Shown piece after piece: positions 13,501-23,000 of a DNA stretch of 64,000 bases. A program made the translations under genes and the position numbers. Numbering within the stretch: position 1 is the stretch's first letter; each line of letters starts with the position of its first letter. The DNA comes from Tetracentron sinense (Eukaryota; Streptophyta; Magnoliopsida; Trochodendrales; Trochodendraceae): assembly GCA_015143295.1 (NCBI GenBank), contig CM026573.1:8213934-8277933 (forward strand), given 5' to 3'. Below the pieces are notes generated by a model. The model made no database searches. It saw nothing but the letters and a program-made list of their open reading frames with translations, and was not told where the DNA came from.

Positions 13501-15831
13501 TTCGGGATAAATGGGTAAAGGTATCGTATCAGGTATCGGAGGCCACCAAAACCTTTACGTAACGAGCGTTACGTAACGGTTTCGGCGATTTTTTAAACCA
13601 TGCTTCCTAGTTCCAACGCTTAATGTGAAGATCCATGGCCACAAGCCTCTACCACAAGACTAGTATCTCTCCTAAGATAAACCTTATAATCATGAATAGT
13701 TCACTCCTAAATAGAAATTAGTTGATATGGCTCCTATTTGGTCCACTCTTAAAATCACCCAGTGTTCATATCTCTTTTGGGACCCTAGCTGTAAAATAAT
13801 ACAAAAATGACTTAAGTATCTAATAATGAAATATACACCTTATGCAAAACATCTTCACATCAAGAACAAGGTAATTACCATTTTCCAATAATACAGAGGA
13901 TCTTTCATGTCATTACCTTTCAACAAGACCAGTGAATGACGCATCCCACATGCTATCTGTTCAACATGCTTAGAACCAAAATATAAGACTTCAACAGGAA
14001 AGCAATGTGACTGGTAATCGCCATGCCCAAGCTGACCAAATGATCCGTCTCCACAAGTGAAAAGGTGTCCAGTATCTGGAAGTACAACCATTAAAGGCAA
14101 GCTTAAAGAGGGGAAGTTAGGATCTGAAGTTAATATCATACTCCAGGAGGAATACACCAAAACCATTGAACACAGTATCAACAAGAATATAGACTAGGCA
14201 TCAAATATTAAGAATAGAAAATTATAGCGGTGCTGCCTACAAATTGACAATAGTACAAACATTTCCAAGAATGACCTTTATACTTCACAAGTAAAAGCTT
14301 CCTGTAACTAATCCTGGAGGATAGATCAAACAGGAATCAGGATTTATGCAGTTAAGTGACCCGGCAGAGACTATGATGAGCACAAACTTCACTGAAAAGA
14401 ACATGGCCGCCTGTTTGACTAAAACCCCCACCATGAAAAATGCAGACTGATTTCTAGCAAGGATGTACTCACTAACCAGTACATGACCCAAATACTGCTC
14501 TGGGAGCTGCTTGGGTGCTCTATATGAACCAATCTTACAGGCCATCCTAACCAACGATAACATGAAAACTACTTAATCATTGAATTCATCAACAATTCCC
14601 CCTGTTATTGCAGATAAGACAAGGTACCAAGTCGTAAAAACTAAACACAAAAGGGGAGAAAAAAGTGTCATACTCCATGAATTTTGGGTATTACTTTAGT
14701 TACAACACAACATTTCAGAGATGAACTCTTAAATATTATCAAGGAGAAGGCATCATTATGTGCCAGAAGAGACCTGACACAAATCCTGAGTGATTCCATC
14801 CAGCAGAAACATAAGTTATAGTAAAGCTTTCCAGAAACTTTACAGGCTTTGGTCGTAAGCTATTCCCCAGCTCCGCATGACCCAGTTGACCAGATGTGCC
14901 CCTCCCCCATGTCAGTACCCCACCACCTGTAAAATATCGAAAATCCTTCATGCCTTTTAAATCATAGAGTGATGATGATGTCTAATAAAATTCTATGTAA
15001 AGTTGAAAGTCGAAACACTTGAAACCCACAAATGTATTCAGTTGCATAGTATGTATGTGACAAAATTACTCTTACAAAGCATATCTATCAAACGAATTGC
15101 GAGAATCGTCGAACAAGCATATAGATTGACTATTCAAGTTACAAAAGAACAATATCTCCTGATAACCTGGACAACGTGTTGCCCCATCAAAATTTAGTCT
15201 GAATCCCTGTTCAATTGGAGAATTTTCCACCTTACCAGATGGATTCCCAACCCATTTCCGCAGAGGTTCCAAAAGTCATGGCGGAATAATTAAGGAACTG
15301 GGTCATTGACAGGTTTACGAAATTTTCAAAATCAAAATCAAAATCAAACCCCTGTTCAATTGGCGAATTTGCCACCTTACTAGATGGATTCCAAAAAGTC
15401 GCGGGGGAAGAATTTAAGGAACTGGGTAATTGAGAGGTTTATGACATGATCAAAAATCAAATAACCTTATTTTTATGAGCATGAACTCTGCAACTGCGAT
15501 AAGGGTTCTTCAGGCAAATACAAATAGAGGTGAATTACAACCCCCCCAGGTTGTTATCAAGTGTGCTCCAAAAGAAATTTGTATTGTATTTCAACCAACG
15601 GCTGGCTACACAGAGACCATTTACAGAGAGAGAGAGAGAGAGATTACCGGAGGTCAAGGCAATGGCGTGGGCACCGCCGCAGGCAAGCTGAGAGATGGTT
15701 CGGGCAGGAGAGAGAAAGGGCAGTAAGTGTTGAGGGAGATGTTCGTCTTCGAGTCTACCCGTACCCAGCTGCCCGTCCGTACCAGCTCCCCAACTCCACA
15801 GTTCTTCTTCTCTTTCATTTTCTTCCATCAA
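1519..15831 (-). CDS. RCC1-repeat (UVR8-like) family protein, 8 exons, 400 aa
   Basis: Exons 15831-15648, 14926-14774, 14075-13917, 4338-4171, 3741-3610, 3469-3353, 1903-1805 and 1709-1519 sum to 1203 nt (400 codons plus stop) with no internal stop. Each encodes about one RCC1 blade: WSWGAGTDGQLG, LTWGRGTSGQLGH, FTCGDGSFGQLGHG, YGFGSGKRGQLG, YTWGRGFSG, a weaker LMLGGNQHG, then MTWGWGEHGQLGLGN. The RCC1 family builds seven-bladed propellers used in nuclear exchange factors, UVR8 and organelle factors. This one most resembles the uncharacterised Arabidopsis At1g27060; that comparison is from memory. All seven introns are phase 1 and six use GT-AG. The intron 1710-1804 uses GC-AG, and reading phase confirms it. 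Intron 3 is 9.6 kb. No transit peptide is evident after the acidic N-terminus MMEENEREEE. UVR8's tryptophan-based UV sensing is not shown here, so no photoreceptor role is claimed. Confidence 0.93.
1904..3352. other. RCC1-like intron 6, no gene seen
   Basis: A 1.45-kb intron between exons 6 and 7 of the RCC1-like gene. A plus-strand open frame near 2758-2985 is hydrophobic and T-rich and looks like chance. A short ggccgggccgg patch at about 2356-2366 may be a scrap of the GGGC-word hAT type. I see nothing else. Confidence 0.5.
4346..4777. repeat. Tandem duplication (two ~190-bp copies) next to RCC1-like exon 4
   Basis: Copy 1 (about 4346-4537) and copy 2 (about 4595-4777) share the order agagtga..tcaattcattaatgc, gatcaaactt, a T-rich tract, ggctat, and cacaaggtgcaaaaattcc. 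The copies differ mainly in their microsatellite cores (ataata versus gaaagaaa). The duplication begins a few bases upstream, in the transcript sense, of the exon 4 acceptor at 4338, so it replaces or displaces the normal intron end. Confidence 0.8.
4906..5638. mobile_element. hAT-like MITE, AATCG-word type
   Basis: Both ends carry many copies of aatcg/cgatt (ctaaatcgtaatcgaatcg on the left; gaatcacaaatcgcaaggat on the right) around an AT-rich core. The ends read caaggtcgctaaatcg and ...ttaacaatcatg. The flanks ctttattg and cttcatca agree at 5 of 8 bases, in keeping with an old 8-bp target duplication. It lies in the large RCC1-like intron. The purine-rich peptide frames inside it are composition artefacts. 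Confidence 0.6.
5639..6651. other. RCC1-like intron 3, AT-rich with one GC-rich patch
   Basis: Mostly featureless AT-rich intron. The exception is about 6384-6520, where a GC-rich patch opens on the plus strand with ATG and codes for a Pro/Glu/Ala-rich stretch (including PEPEPAEVPQ). It could be a scrap of an element's first gene or of an unrelated captured exon. I cannot assign it. Confidence 0.35.
6652..7399. mobile_element. hAT-like MITE, AAGGC/GCCTCA-word type
   Basis: The left end reads caatattttaaatggcgaagg and the right end ggagattttaaattttattg. Both sub-ends are dense in ggcgtaagcctca-like words, the same vocabulary as the element at 11640-12123. A (gt)n microsatellite lies inside near 6980-6998. 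No clear target duplication remains, so the exact edges are tentative. Confidence 0.55.
7440..8045. mobile_element. Possible hAT-like MITE, TTTCGG-word type
   Basis: The right end ttttaaaaccatg has the shape shared by the other hAT-like elements here, and cggtttcgg/gatttcggtt words occur near both ends. The left terminus is not clean and no duplication was found. It abuts the RTE LINE remnant. Confidence 0.4.
8050..9740 (-). mobile_element. RTE-clade LINE remnant (reverse transcriptase)
   Basis: In minus-strand reading order, about 9420-9290 encodes a linker ending VLVKEEEINRIFSK, then 8590-8500 encodes HIMKLWARVMEHILRQ. The stretch from about 8297 back to 8112 encodes LMEKFREMMKYPNMICINLKQAYDRIPKELVW. 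These match the stretch before and around the first RT aspartate motif (usually DLEKAYDRVPR) of plant RTE LINEs. The copy is 5'- and 3'-incomplete, has many stops and frame changes, and is cut by the hAT element at 8623-8999. It is an old fossil inside an RCC1-like intron, antisense to nothing else. Confidence 0.75.
8623..8999. mobile_element. hAT-like MITE, GAAAGCG-word type, exact 8-bp target duplication
   Basis: A 377-bp element with ends catagtttccggg and ggtaactatg, flanked on both sides by the exact 8-mer atttggac (8615-8622 and 9000-9007). Its right sub-end repeats tcgctttcgctt. It sits inside the RTE LINE, so it arrived later. An inverted relative is at 29960-30335. Confidence 0.9.
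9741..11639. other. RCC1-like intron 3, repeat-rich, with a 54-bp tandem duplication
   Basis: Contains a three-fold run of attataaattataatttta near 10130-10260. An almost exact 54-bp-period duplication spans 10404-10511 (unit starting ctaaatttaatttcaattat). From about 11050 the sequence changes to a moderately GC-rich stretch with a tataaata box near 11400. It resembles a decayed long terminal repeat or its leader, but I find no partner repeat and no coding domain. Confidence 0.4.
11640..12123. mobile_element. hAT-like MITE, AGGCTT/CGCCTC-word type
   Basis: A 484-bp element with ends cagtgttttaaaaagc and cacattttaaaacattg. Both sub-ends are packed with gaggcttaagg and cctcacgcc words. The flanks atctctac and atccctgc match at 6 of 8. 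A (ta)n(tc)n microsatellite lies in the core. It has the same vocabulary as 6652-7399 but is shorter. Confidence 0.75.
12124..13000. other. RCC1-like intron 3, C-rich tract, possible old retroelement leader
   Basis: The first 350 bases are unusually C-rich (repeated ccgca, gctgcc) and grade into AT-rich DNA. Together with 11050-11639, which it continues after the MITE, it may be one old element split by that insertion. No domain or terminal repeat supports this. Confidence 0.3.
13009..13602. mobile_element. hAT-like MITE, GTTACGTAACGG-word type
   Basis: A 594-bp element with ends caaggtttaaaaaaagg and cgattttttaaaccatg. Both sub-ends repeat the palindromic word gttacgtaacggtttcgg. The flanks cttccaag (13001-13008) and cttcctag (13603-13610) match at 7 of 8, as expected for the 8-bp hAT duplication. 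No coding potential. Confidence 0.85.
15199..15460. repeat. Imperfect tandem duplication in RCC1-like intron 1
   Basis: Two copies (about 15199-15330 and 15339-15460) share ccctgttcaattgg, tggattcc and taaggaactgggt, with a small (aaaatc)n spacer. The rest of intron 1 (14927-15647) is unremarkable apart from a (ga)n microsatellite at 15628-15643, four bases inside the intron from the exon 1 donor. Confidence 0.7.
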
Positions 15832-15894
15832 TCAATCATTCGAATTTTAGATACAAGGCCTAAAACTAACTCCGTCCTATTTAGAGCCTGTGAA

Positions 15895-16100
15895 TTTTAA
15901 TTTCACACTAGGGTTAGGGTTAATTTTTAAGAAAAAACAAATTCTAAAAATAAGGTTAGATTGTTGAAAGCGAGGAGTCTTAATCATGATTAATAAGTGT
16001 TAAAATAGACACATGTTGATCTATTGGAACAATTGAACTCTCCCTGAGTTCAATGACTATTGACTGTGATTGATCTTGGGTTAGAACGCGGATATTACAA
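15895..16100. repeat. Fold-back MITE copy upstream of the RCC1-like start codon
   Basis: Contains the pair aagtgttaaaatagacacatg and caattgaactctccctgagttcaatgac, which recur at 49140-49497. It begins about 64 bases upstream of the RCC1-like ATG, so it lies in the 5' UTR or core promoter. The aaccctaaccctag (minus strand) at its proximal edge also looks like a plant telo-box, a motif common in promoters of growth genes. Confidence 0.5.
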
Positions 16101-16164
16101 CAATCACACACACACCATACGGATCGAACCCAGGACCTCCCGTCATGTGGTCTTTGTTTTTTTT

Positions 16165-16914
16165 GGGTGCTGCTACAAGCACACTAATATTTATTCACGG
16201 ACCAATATTTATTTACTGGACACCACTTAAAAAAAAAAAAAACAACAACTTTCTTTATTAAAGGATGTCTTGTCTAGAAGTACCCATACCCCTAAATCCT
16301 ATTTAAAAAACATATTCTCCTTCTAAAAACGAATCACAAAGCGCTTCTTATCTTACCTTTAGAGAGCCGACGAATTATAGAAATACAAACTATTGTAATA
16401 TTTTTCTCATCTTAATAACTTTAAATTTTAAGTTATTCATTATTCTTCAATCTTTGTCTCTCCTTATTATATTCTTCTTCTTTTTTTGTCAAATTTGAAT
16501 TTTTTTTTTTATGAACTATATGATTTTTATATATGATCTTTTATAATCTTTTTAGTTTGATTACACGAACTATTGTAAGCTTTTCTTCCATACAATTTTC
16601 AATGTTTAGTTTCTTATAATCTTTTGTTGCAAGTTCTTTAATTCACACAAATATGAGTGCAATATATAAAGAATTGACTCCGAGTCCTTTGATATCAATT
16701 TATTGGACCCTCAATTAGGTTTGGGTCCACGAAAGAGTATGAAGTATCATATTTTATAGTTTTAAGTTCAGAATGGTCTATAACTAGAAAATTTATAGGT
16801 ATTTTTTACCTTTTGGTGTGCTCGTAGAATTTGTTATATTTTAATGGTGTCCAGTCAATAAGTGATATATTTGGTGTCCAGTCAGTAAATATTGGTGTGC
16901 TCATAGTAGCACCC
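16165..16914. mobile_element. Mutator-like non-autonomous element, 750 bp
   Basis: Terminal inverted repeats gggtgctgctacaagcacac and its near complement at 16885-16914, extended inward by a second pair (ggtgtccagt). The 9-bp flanks gtttttttt and ctttttttt match at 8 of 9, the Mutator target size, although T-runs make this weak. No open frame of note inside. Confidence 0.65.
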
Positions 16915-17125
16915 CTTTTTTTTTTTGGATGGGAAGTTTAAGGCAAAGCCGACTAGGATTTATTAGAGGTGGTGTTAGGCGCACCCCATTATTTGATGAT
17001 GGCACCCCATTTTTATTTTTTTCTCCCGTTTTCAATTTTCTATTACTTTATTAGCCGCACCCCAACCATCGTTCAAACTCTGTAATTTCAACTCTCACGT
17101 CTCTTCCTGTCTTCAAAGCTCATTC

Positions 17126-17338
17126 ATGTCGGATGAAGAACATCACTTCGAGTCTAAGGTCGATGCAAGAGCTTCAAAGACTTATCCTCAACAAGCCGGA
17201 ACAATCCTTAAAAACAATGACAGTCTGCTCTCCCAGATCAAGGAAGGTTTTGGCGAGGGAAAAGACCTGCTTGTGTCTGTGATGTCTGCAATGGGGGAAG
17301 AGCAGATCAGTGGCCTCAAGGATATTGGTTCAAAGTAA
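17126..17338 (+). pseudogene. Captured eIF5A mini-gene, in-frame internal deletion (70 codons plus stop)
   Basis: The frame begins MSDEEHHFESKVDARASKTY, continues PQQAGTILKN, then jumps to NDSLLSQIKEGFGEGKDL and ends GLKDIGSK. The first part is the eIF5A N-terminus and the last part its C-terminus. The middle of the usual ~160-residue protein is gone, including the loop around the lysine converted to hypusine. The jump keeps frame but is not at the usual exon border, so it is a deletion rather than splicing. Some eIF5A 5' leader and trailer also seem to be present. It could be transcribed inside the MULE but could not act as eIF5A, a ribosome factor for stalled peptides. Confidence 0.88.
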
Positions 17339-17589
17339 TTCTTCATTCGGTTGCTATTGTTGCAATTTTTAGCAAGAGGATTTTTGTAACAGCTCACAGT
17401 TTTCCATTTCAGAATGAAATGATATATATTAGTAGGTTGTGGGGTGTTTTAAAGTTGGGTTCAGACCGGAGGAGCCCATTTCAAGGAACAGATACTTTAT
17501 TGTTGCGCTGTTGTTTGCCTATGCTCTTCTCTTTTTCAAAACATTTTTTATGGACTTTCTTTTCAATGTATTGGAGATCTATCTCAATT

Positions 17590-18060
17590 ATCTACCTACT
17601 TTGATGATGCATGGAGACTTCAAATCTACCAACAAGACTAATAATAATAAAAAGATTCCAGTCAATTTCAGTCTCTCAAAGTTCTCATCGTCTAGGATGT
17701 ATATGCTGGCCTTGATCGTGCCAACAAATGACAATGGGTCAGAATTTACCATCGGGGTAGCCTTACTCATGGTGTTTCCCACTCAACGGATTGCTACTCG
17801 GAGTTGAAGAAATCTGCCCACCTCTTGCTCTCTACCCATCCCATGAGGATGAGTTGGGTACTCAAGAGAACTCAAAGAGAAGGGTGCAATTGCAACTGGT
17901 CAGCACCAGCCTCAAACCATGAGATGCCACTCTAGGCTTGACCAACAAATCTGTCAACTACTGGTGCCATTGCCCATCGGCCGTGAATTAGCTCAGCCTC
18001 TCTGTACCACTTGATGAAGGTTGGGTCCTTGCCTAGCCTGTTGTTTCTGGTTGGTTTGGC
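17590..18060 (-). pseudogene. LHCB6: Captured LHCB6 (CP24 antenna protein) fragment
   Basis: Read from 18060 downward, the minus strand encodes [34 protein letters not shown], a stop, SGISWFEAGAD, then, in a shifted frame, LMGWVESKRWADFF and further on DPLSFVGTIK. CP24 normally reads [20 protein letters not shown]...[20 protein letters not shown]...GWVESKRW. The piece covers the middle of the mature protein, including the first chlorophyll-binding helix with its ELIHGR motif. It has at least one stop, frame changes and no start or end. It sits inside the MULE, opposite the eIF5A piece. Confidence 0.85.
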
Positions 18061-18240
18061 TTAACAGGTAATGTTTAAAATTGTGATTGGTGTGTATATA
18101 TAAAATTTATAGCTATTTTTTTTTTTTTGATGGGGTGTACAAGTAATTTTATTAATTTAATGGTGTATAATAAGTAATTTTTACTAATTGGGGTGTAGTC
18201 ATCAAAATGTGGGGTGCGCCTAACACCACCCTTTATTAGA

Positions 18241-20028
18241 AACCACAAACGCTATTAGAGTAGTATAGATTTTTTCAGCCCCATCTTCCTCCATTGTAAA
18301 GTCACTAGACAAAGAGAGAGGAGGAAAGGTTACACTTGAAGAGCTTAGACAGAATCTCGCTAGGAAAATGGGTAGCAAGGTTTGATTCCCTCCACCTGAG
18401 TTTGAAAATCCACTAAACCAAAAATACACTAGTCAAAGCTTTGGCAACCTGAATCTCAACCCTCCAAGTGAGGAGATACATATATCACTAGGGACAAGCC
18501 CTATGTGTAAATTACTTCTACCTTTCTCTCTCATCTTCGGTCAAAAATGCCCAACCCCGATTGTTTGTCCACAACAGTTAAAAAAACAAATAAACTTAGG
18601 AGAAGAACCCCTCTATTGTTAAAAAAAAAGACATGAAGCATAACCAAGTCAAGATTGTATGGATCAAAGGGCCCACTTGGAGACTTGGAATCTCAACAGG
18701 GAATGCAAAGGTTGCTTATCCTTGATGTACGAAAATCCCCGCTAAGCATTCCTAGCTTGCCTTTTGAGTGTCATATCAGCATTTTTAAAAACCTAACGAG
18801 AAGAGCATGAACCCTAAGGATTAATGTTGACGTGTCAAAATGGGAAGGTGTTTTAGGGTTAGAGCTAAACCCCAACCCTGACCCTAGCTGTAAACCTTAA
18901 GGATTCTCTCATTAAATCAATGGGGTACTAATTGGTGCAAATGGAGTGCTAGCCCCAGACGTAAATTTAAAATTCACGCTTGTGGTCTTCCTTACTTTCC
19001 TCTAGATTTGTTCTGTCAAAGAAAGAAAGAGTCACTCGGAAATACACAGTCAAGAAGCAAGTTGATCAAGACGCAAGATAGACAGAAAGTTGTCAAAACT
19101 ATTATTTGCTCACTATTATGTACCTCTCAGTCTATCTGAATTTTGCTTCCTATTAGGCACCAAAGCTTGACCTTGTTGTGCGGATATGCGATAATGGTTG
19201 ACGACAATGCAAACTAATAACGATGAAGTAAAAAGAAAAAGATAAAACACCACAAAAAATGAGAAATATATGGTTCACCAACCAATGGCTACATCCACGA
19301 TCGAAACTGATCCAAACTTTGATTTTAATAAAGAAAATTACAAAAGAAGAGCAACGAAGACAACCCAAAAGCTTTCCCAAAGCTCACATAAATCTTCTTT
19401 GTTCTCATTAAACAAATCCTACACCAAATATACACTTATATAGACAGTAAAAACCCAATTGGGAACAAGTCCTCAAAATAAGAGTTTCTCGAAAAACAGT
19501 TCTAAAATCACCTAAGTCGTGCCAACCCAGACTCGCTCGAGTGAGTTGGCTACGGGTTATGCATTGAATTGCTCAGTCATAACAAAACACCACTGGAATA
19601 CCACTTTCACTCGAACGACCTTAATCTCGTTCGAGCGAGATCTCAGAATTCAAGACAAAATTCCAATAGATCTTCCATATCGCTAAAAGCTAGTCACTTT
19701 GATGTATACCGGATGGTGATGAATGATTATAGTACATTTACAGTTATATAAAAGGATTGATCACTTGGCACCAGGTGAGTGTTTTGTTGGATAAGAGAAG
19801 CTCAGGGTGGTTTTTTCCGGTCCTACTGGAATTCGATTCGATCATCAGTCTAGACCTTCCAAATAATGATCAATGACACAGATGCTCCGACAGTTTCAAC
19901 TTTTGATTGAAACATTTTCATATATAAACAGAGTTTACAACAGCTAATGAGGGACCCACACTCTTGGGGCCACTGGTGAATAATTAAGAATACCAGTAAT
20001 CAGCACTAAGGAAGAGAGAAGCATCTTT
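18241..20028. other. Intergenic region between the Pack-MULE and the PLP 3' end
   Basis: No coding domain seen on either strand. The PLP 3' UTR must start at 20028 and run down in coordinate. A patch near 19518-19640 with tcgctcgagtgagt and cgttcgagcgagat words looks like old retroelement or MITE sequence but cannot be assigned. Confidence 0.4.
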
Positions 20029-23000
20029 CTATGACTTGGAAGGGCCAGCTCCTATTGATAAGGTCCTGACTGCAACCTTGACTGCACCCACAACACTAAG
20101 CTGCCTCATCTCTGGGCTCAATCCTCGGCCCCCTTCCTTCTTACAACCTTCTTCTATCTGAACCCAAACATAAAACGCTATCTGCACAGCCATAAACGCC
20201 ACAGATACACTGAAGTAGTGAGAAAAAGTACAGATATGCACTGTAACATTAGCATGCCTAGTTGAAATCTAGCATTATAATCAACAGGAAACATCATAAG
20301 AAGAGAATTTACTATTAAATGTAGAATTTAGCCACAATCGGGTATAATATTGACCTGAATCACGTTGGTGTATAAGAAACCATACACTTGATTTGGTTTT
20401 ACCATGTGAAACAGAATTGCACTGCATTATAAGAAAAAAATATATTTACGAAATAACTAATTCTTGCATCATTTTTATTAAATTATTGAAACGCCATACA
20501 GAAAGCCAGCAATCTTGGGTGGTGAATCAAGAGAGTTGGAATCCTAAATATAAATATTACACATGTGACTGATTGTACTACCGATTGCAGGTGCTGTTTT
20601 AAATTTTAATAGTCTAAAGACATTTCTTGTAAAGTGTATTTTTTTTTATCATCACCGTTCATGATTCGCTGACTTTTGTCATCATTGTCCATTTCATTGA
20701 TAGCTTGCATCATCATCGTTATCATTGTCTAAGCCTTAAGGCCCTTATGCACCAATATTTGAGGACAGCTGCGCAAAACCTGTTCCATCATCCCAGTCTA
20801 TATAGACATATCTTCTGTTAGATTATGAGAAATTTGCAAAATGCATACAAATAAGGAAACATAATAACTAGACAGAGACAGGAAAGGGATTCAGAAACAC
20901 TCGAGATTCTCAGACAACCAAGGAATGTAAGGTCTATGTATATTCCACATTTTTGTCATAATTTTAGTACATAAATTTATCTTTATTTTATTTATGCAAA
21001 CTATTTCAATTTCATATTAATGTAATAAATAATGAGTTTGTTGGGATAAGGCTTGAATCATGATTATGATGTTAAGAATACAGTGTCTATCATTTTCTCC
21101 GATTTCTCACATTTTTATGTATCTTTCCTATGTTTCTCTTTTTCATAGTATTTGGACTGAAAGTGGATTACAGTACATACACATGGCATTACTGATACAC
21201 AACAATTTTCTGGACTCAGTATTATTTACTTTAAACTCCTTATTTTTAGGAAAACTTTTAGACATTGTAATGTAAGTGCAAGATCATCAAAGGGAGGACC
21301 CAAATAACGATTTCTGAGTTATAGAAATGCTACAATTCTTACACTTTCAACAGAGGTTCCATCATACAATTTTAGCAATGACAATGTGAATGAGGTGCTT
21401 TCTTCTTTTTTCCACAATCCACGGAATTGTTGTTCACATTGTTTGTAGGTGGTACTTGATTGATGATTAAAAACTGGTGCAGCAAGTTCTTTGAACATGA
21501 GTCACGAAAAAGCCATATGAAAGTGGAGAAAATGTTGACAGAGCCCAGTCGGTGCTGTCTCCATATTACCAACATGGGTTAATCTCATATTTTACTTGCT
21601 AAGAGAATTCTGGAAAATGAAAGCTGTCCTCCCAGACCAGATGACACGTATGGAAAGCCAACAGCAGGGACCCACTTCTGTGGATCCCTATACATATTCG
21701 TCCTTACTATCTGAAATGCCAAGCCCTAAAAATTCATTGGTCACTCCACATCAGCCCCCTATACATATTCATCCTCACAATTCGAATCGCCAAGCCCTAG
21801 CAATTCCACGTTTAGTCAGTTTCCACATCAGCTTCGCCACTAAAAACATTAAATATTTTAACCCATGATAATCCTCTCCTTTTCTACATCTTCAATGGGA
21901 ATCAACTTACTAAGTCCTACAGCAATACCTCAATGAAGTTTGGGGTACATGGGACCCATACCAAATATTGGTTACCCTAGCATTTTCAGAGTGGCCTTTC
22001 AACTAGTTTAAAGTGTGCTTCATTATCATTCACCAACAAGTATATTTGTAGGTTTGATAGTTAGGGTTTGAGAGAAAGAGAAGAAGAGAGGAGAATGAGG
22101 AAAAAAAGGGATCCCTGATCTCTATGGTATTTATATCACTCAGGGACTATAACAAAGGTTGGGCCCACGGCCCATACAAGAGAAGAAATAAAACAAAGGC
22201 TAACTAGAGGGCTATAGGGCCCATTACTATCTACAACACTCCTCCTCAAGCTGGTGCGTATATGTCACACATGTCCATCTTGCTAAGAATATCGAGTAAA
22301 CGATAACTAGGAACCCCCTTGGTAAGGATATCAGCAAGTTGGTCACCAGTCTTCACATAAGGAGTGCAGATTTCTCCCGAGTTGAGTTTTTCTTTGATGA
22401 AGTGTTGATCAACCTCAAAATGTTTGGTCATGTCATGGTCGATAGGATTGTGGGCAATGCTAATTGCAGCCCTATTGTCACAGTAGAGACTCACATGCCT
22501 TTTCACTGAAAACTCAAGTTCCATCGAGAGAACCCTTACCCATAACAATTCACATATCCTGTTAGACATGGCTCTGAACTTGGCCTTTGCACTAGACCTT
22601 GCAACTATTGTCTGCTTCTTGCTTCTCCAACAAGATTTTTCCCAACAATCATGTAGTAACTAGATGTAGATCTTCTGTCGAAAATGAATCATGCCCAATC
22701 TACATTTGTGTAGGCTTCTACTCTTAAGTGCTCATGACAACCAAAGAGAATACTTTTCTGAGAGAGTATTTTAAGTACCTAAGAATCTTGAAAATTGCCT
22801 CTTGATGAGAGGTTTTTGGAGTATGCATAAACTGGCTCATCACACTCACTGCATAGGCTATATCAGGACGAGTGATGGAGAGGTAAAAAAGACGACCAAT
22901 CAGCTTCTAATATCTTCCTGCATCACTAAGAGGTTCACCATCTTTTGCTAACTTGTGATTGTGCTCTATTGGCATTCAAAGGTTTACATCCCAACATCTT

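Larger units (their letters stand above)
16968..18231. mobile_element. Pack-MULE carrying eIF5A and LHCB6 fragments
   Basis: The ends ggtggtgttaggcgcacccc and ggggtgcgcctaacaccacc are inverted copies. The exact 9-mer tttattaga flanks both sides (16959-16967 and 18232-18240), which is the Mutator signature. Between the ends are pieces of two unrelated nuclear genes in opposite directions: eIF5A on plus and CP24/LHCB6 on minus. No transposase is present, so movement would need one from elsewhere. The element lies between the RCC1-like and PLP genes. Confidence 0.88.

Noticed and set aside
15905-15922. Interstitial telomere repeat
   Set aside because: Only two and a half CCCTAA units; better read as a telo-box or chance.
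20029-20241. Separate small gene at 20029-20241
   Set aside because: Its second part is the PLP C-terminus and has an acceptor at 20182 that fits the exon 6 donor phase. The upstream residues are intron.
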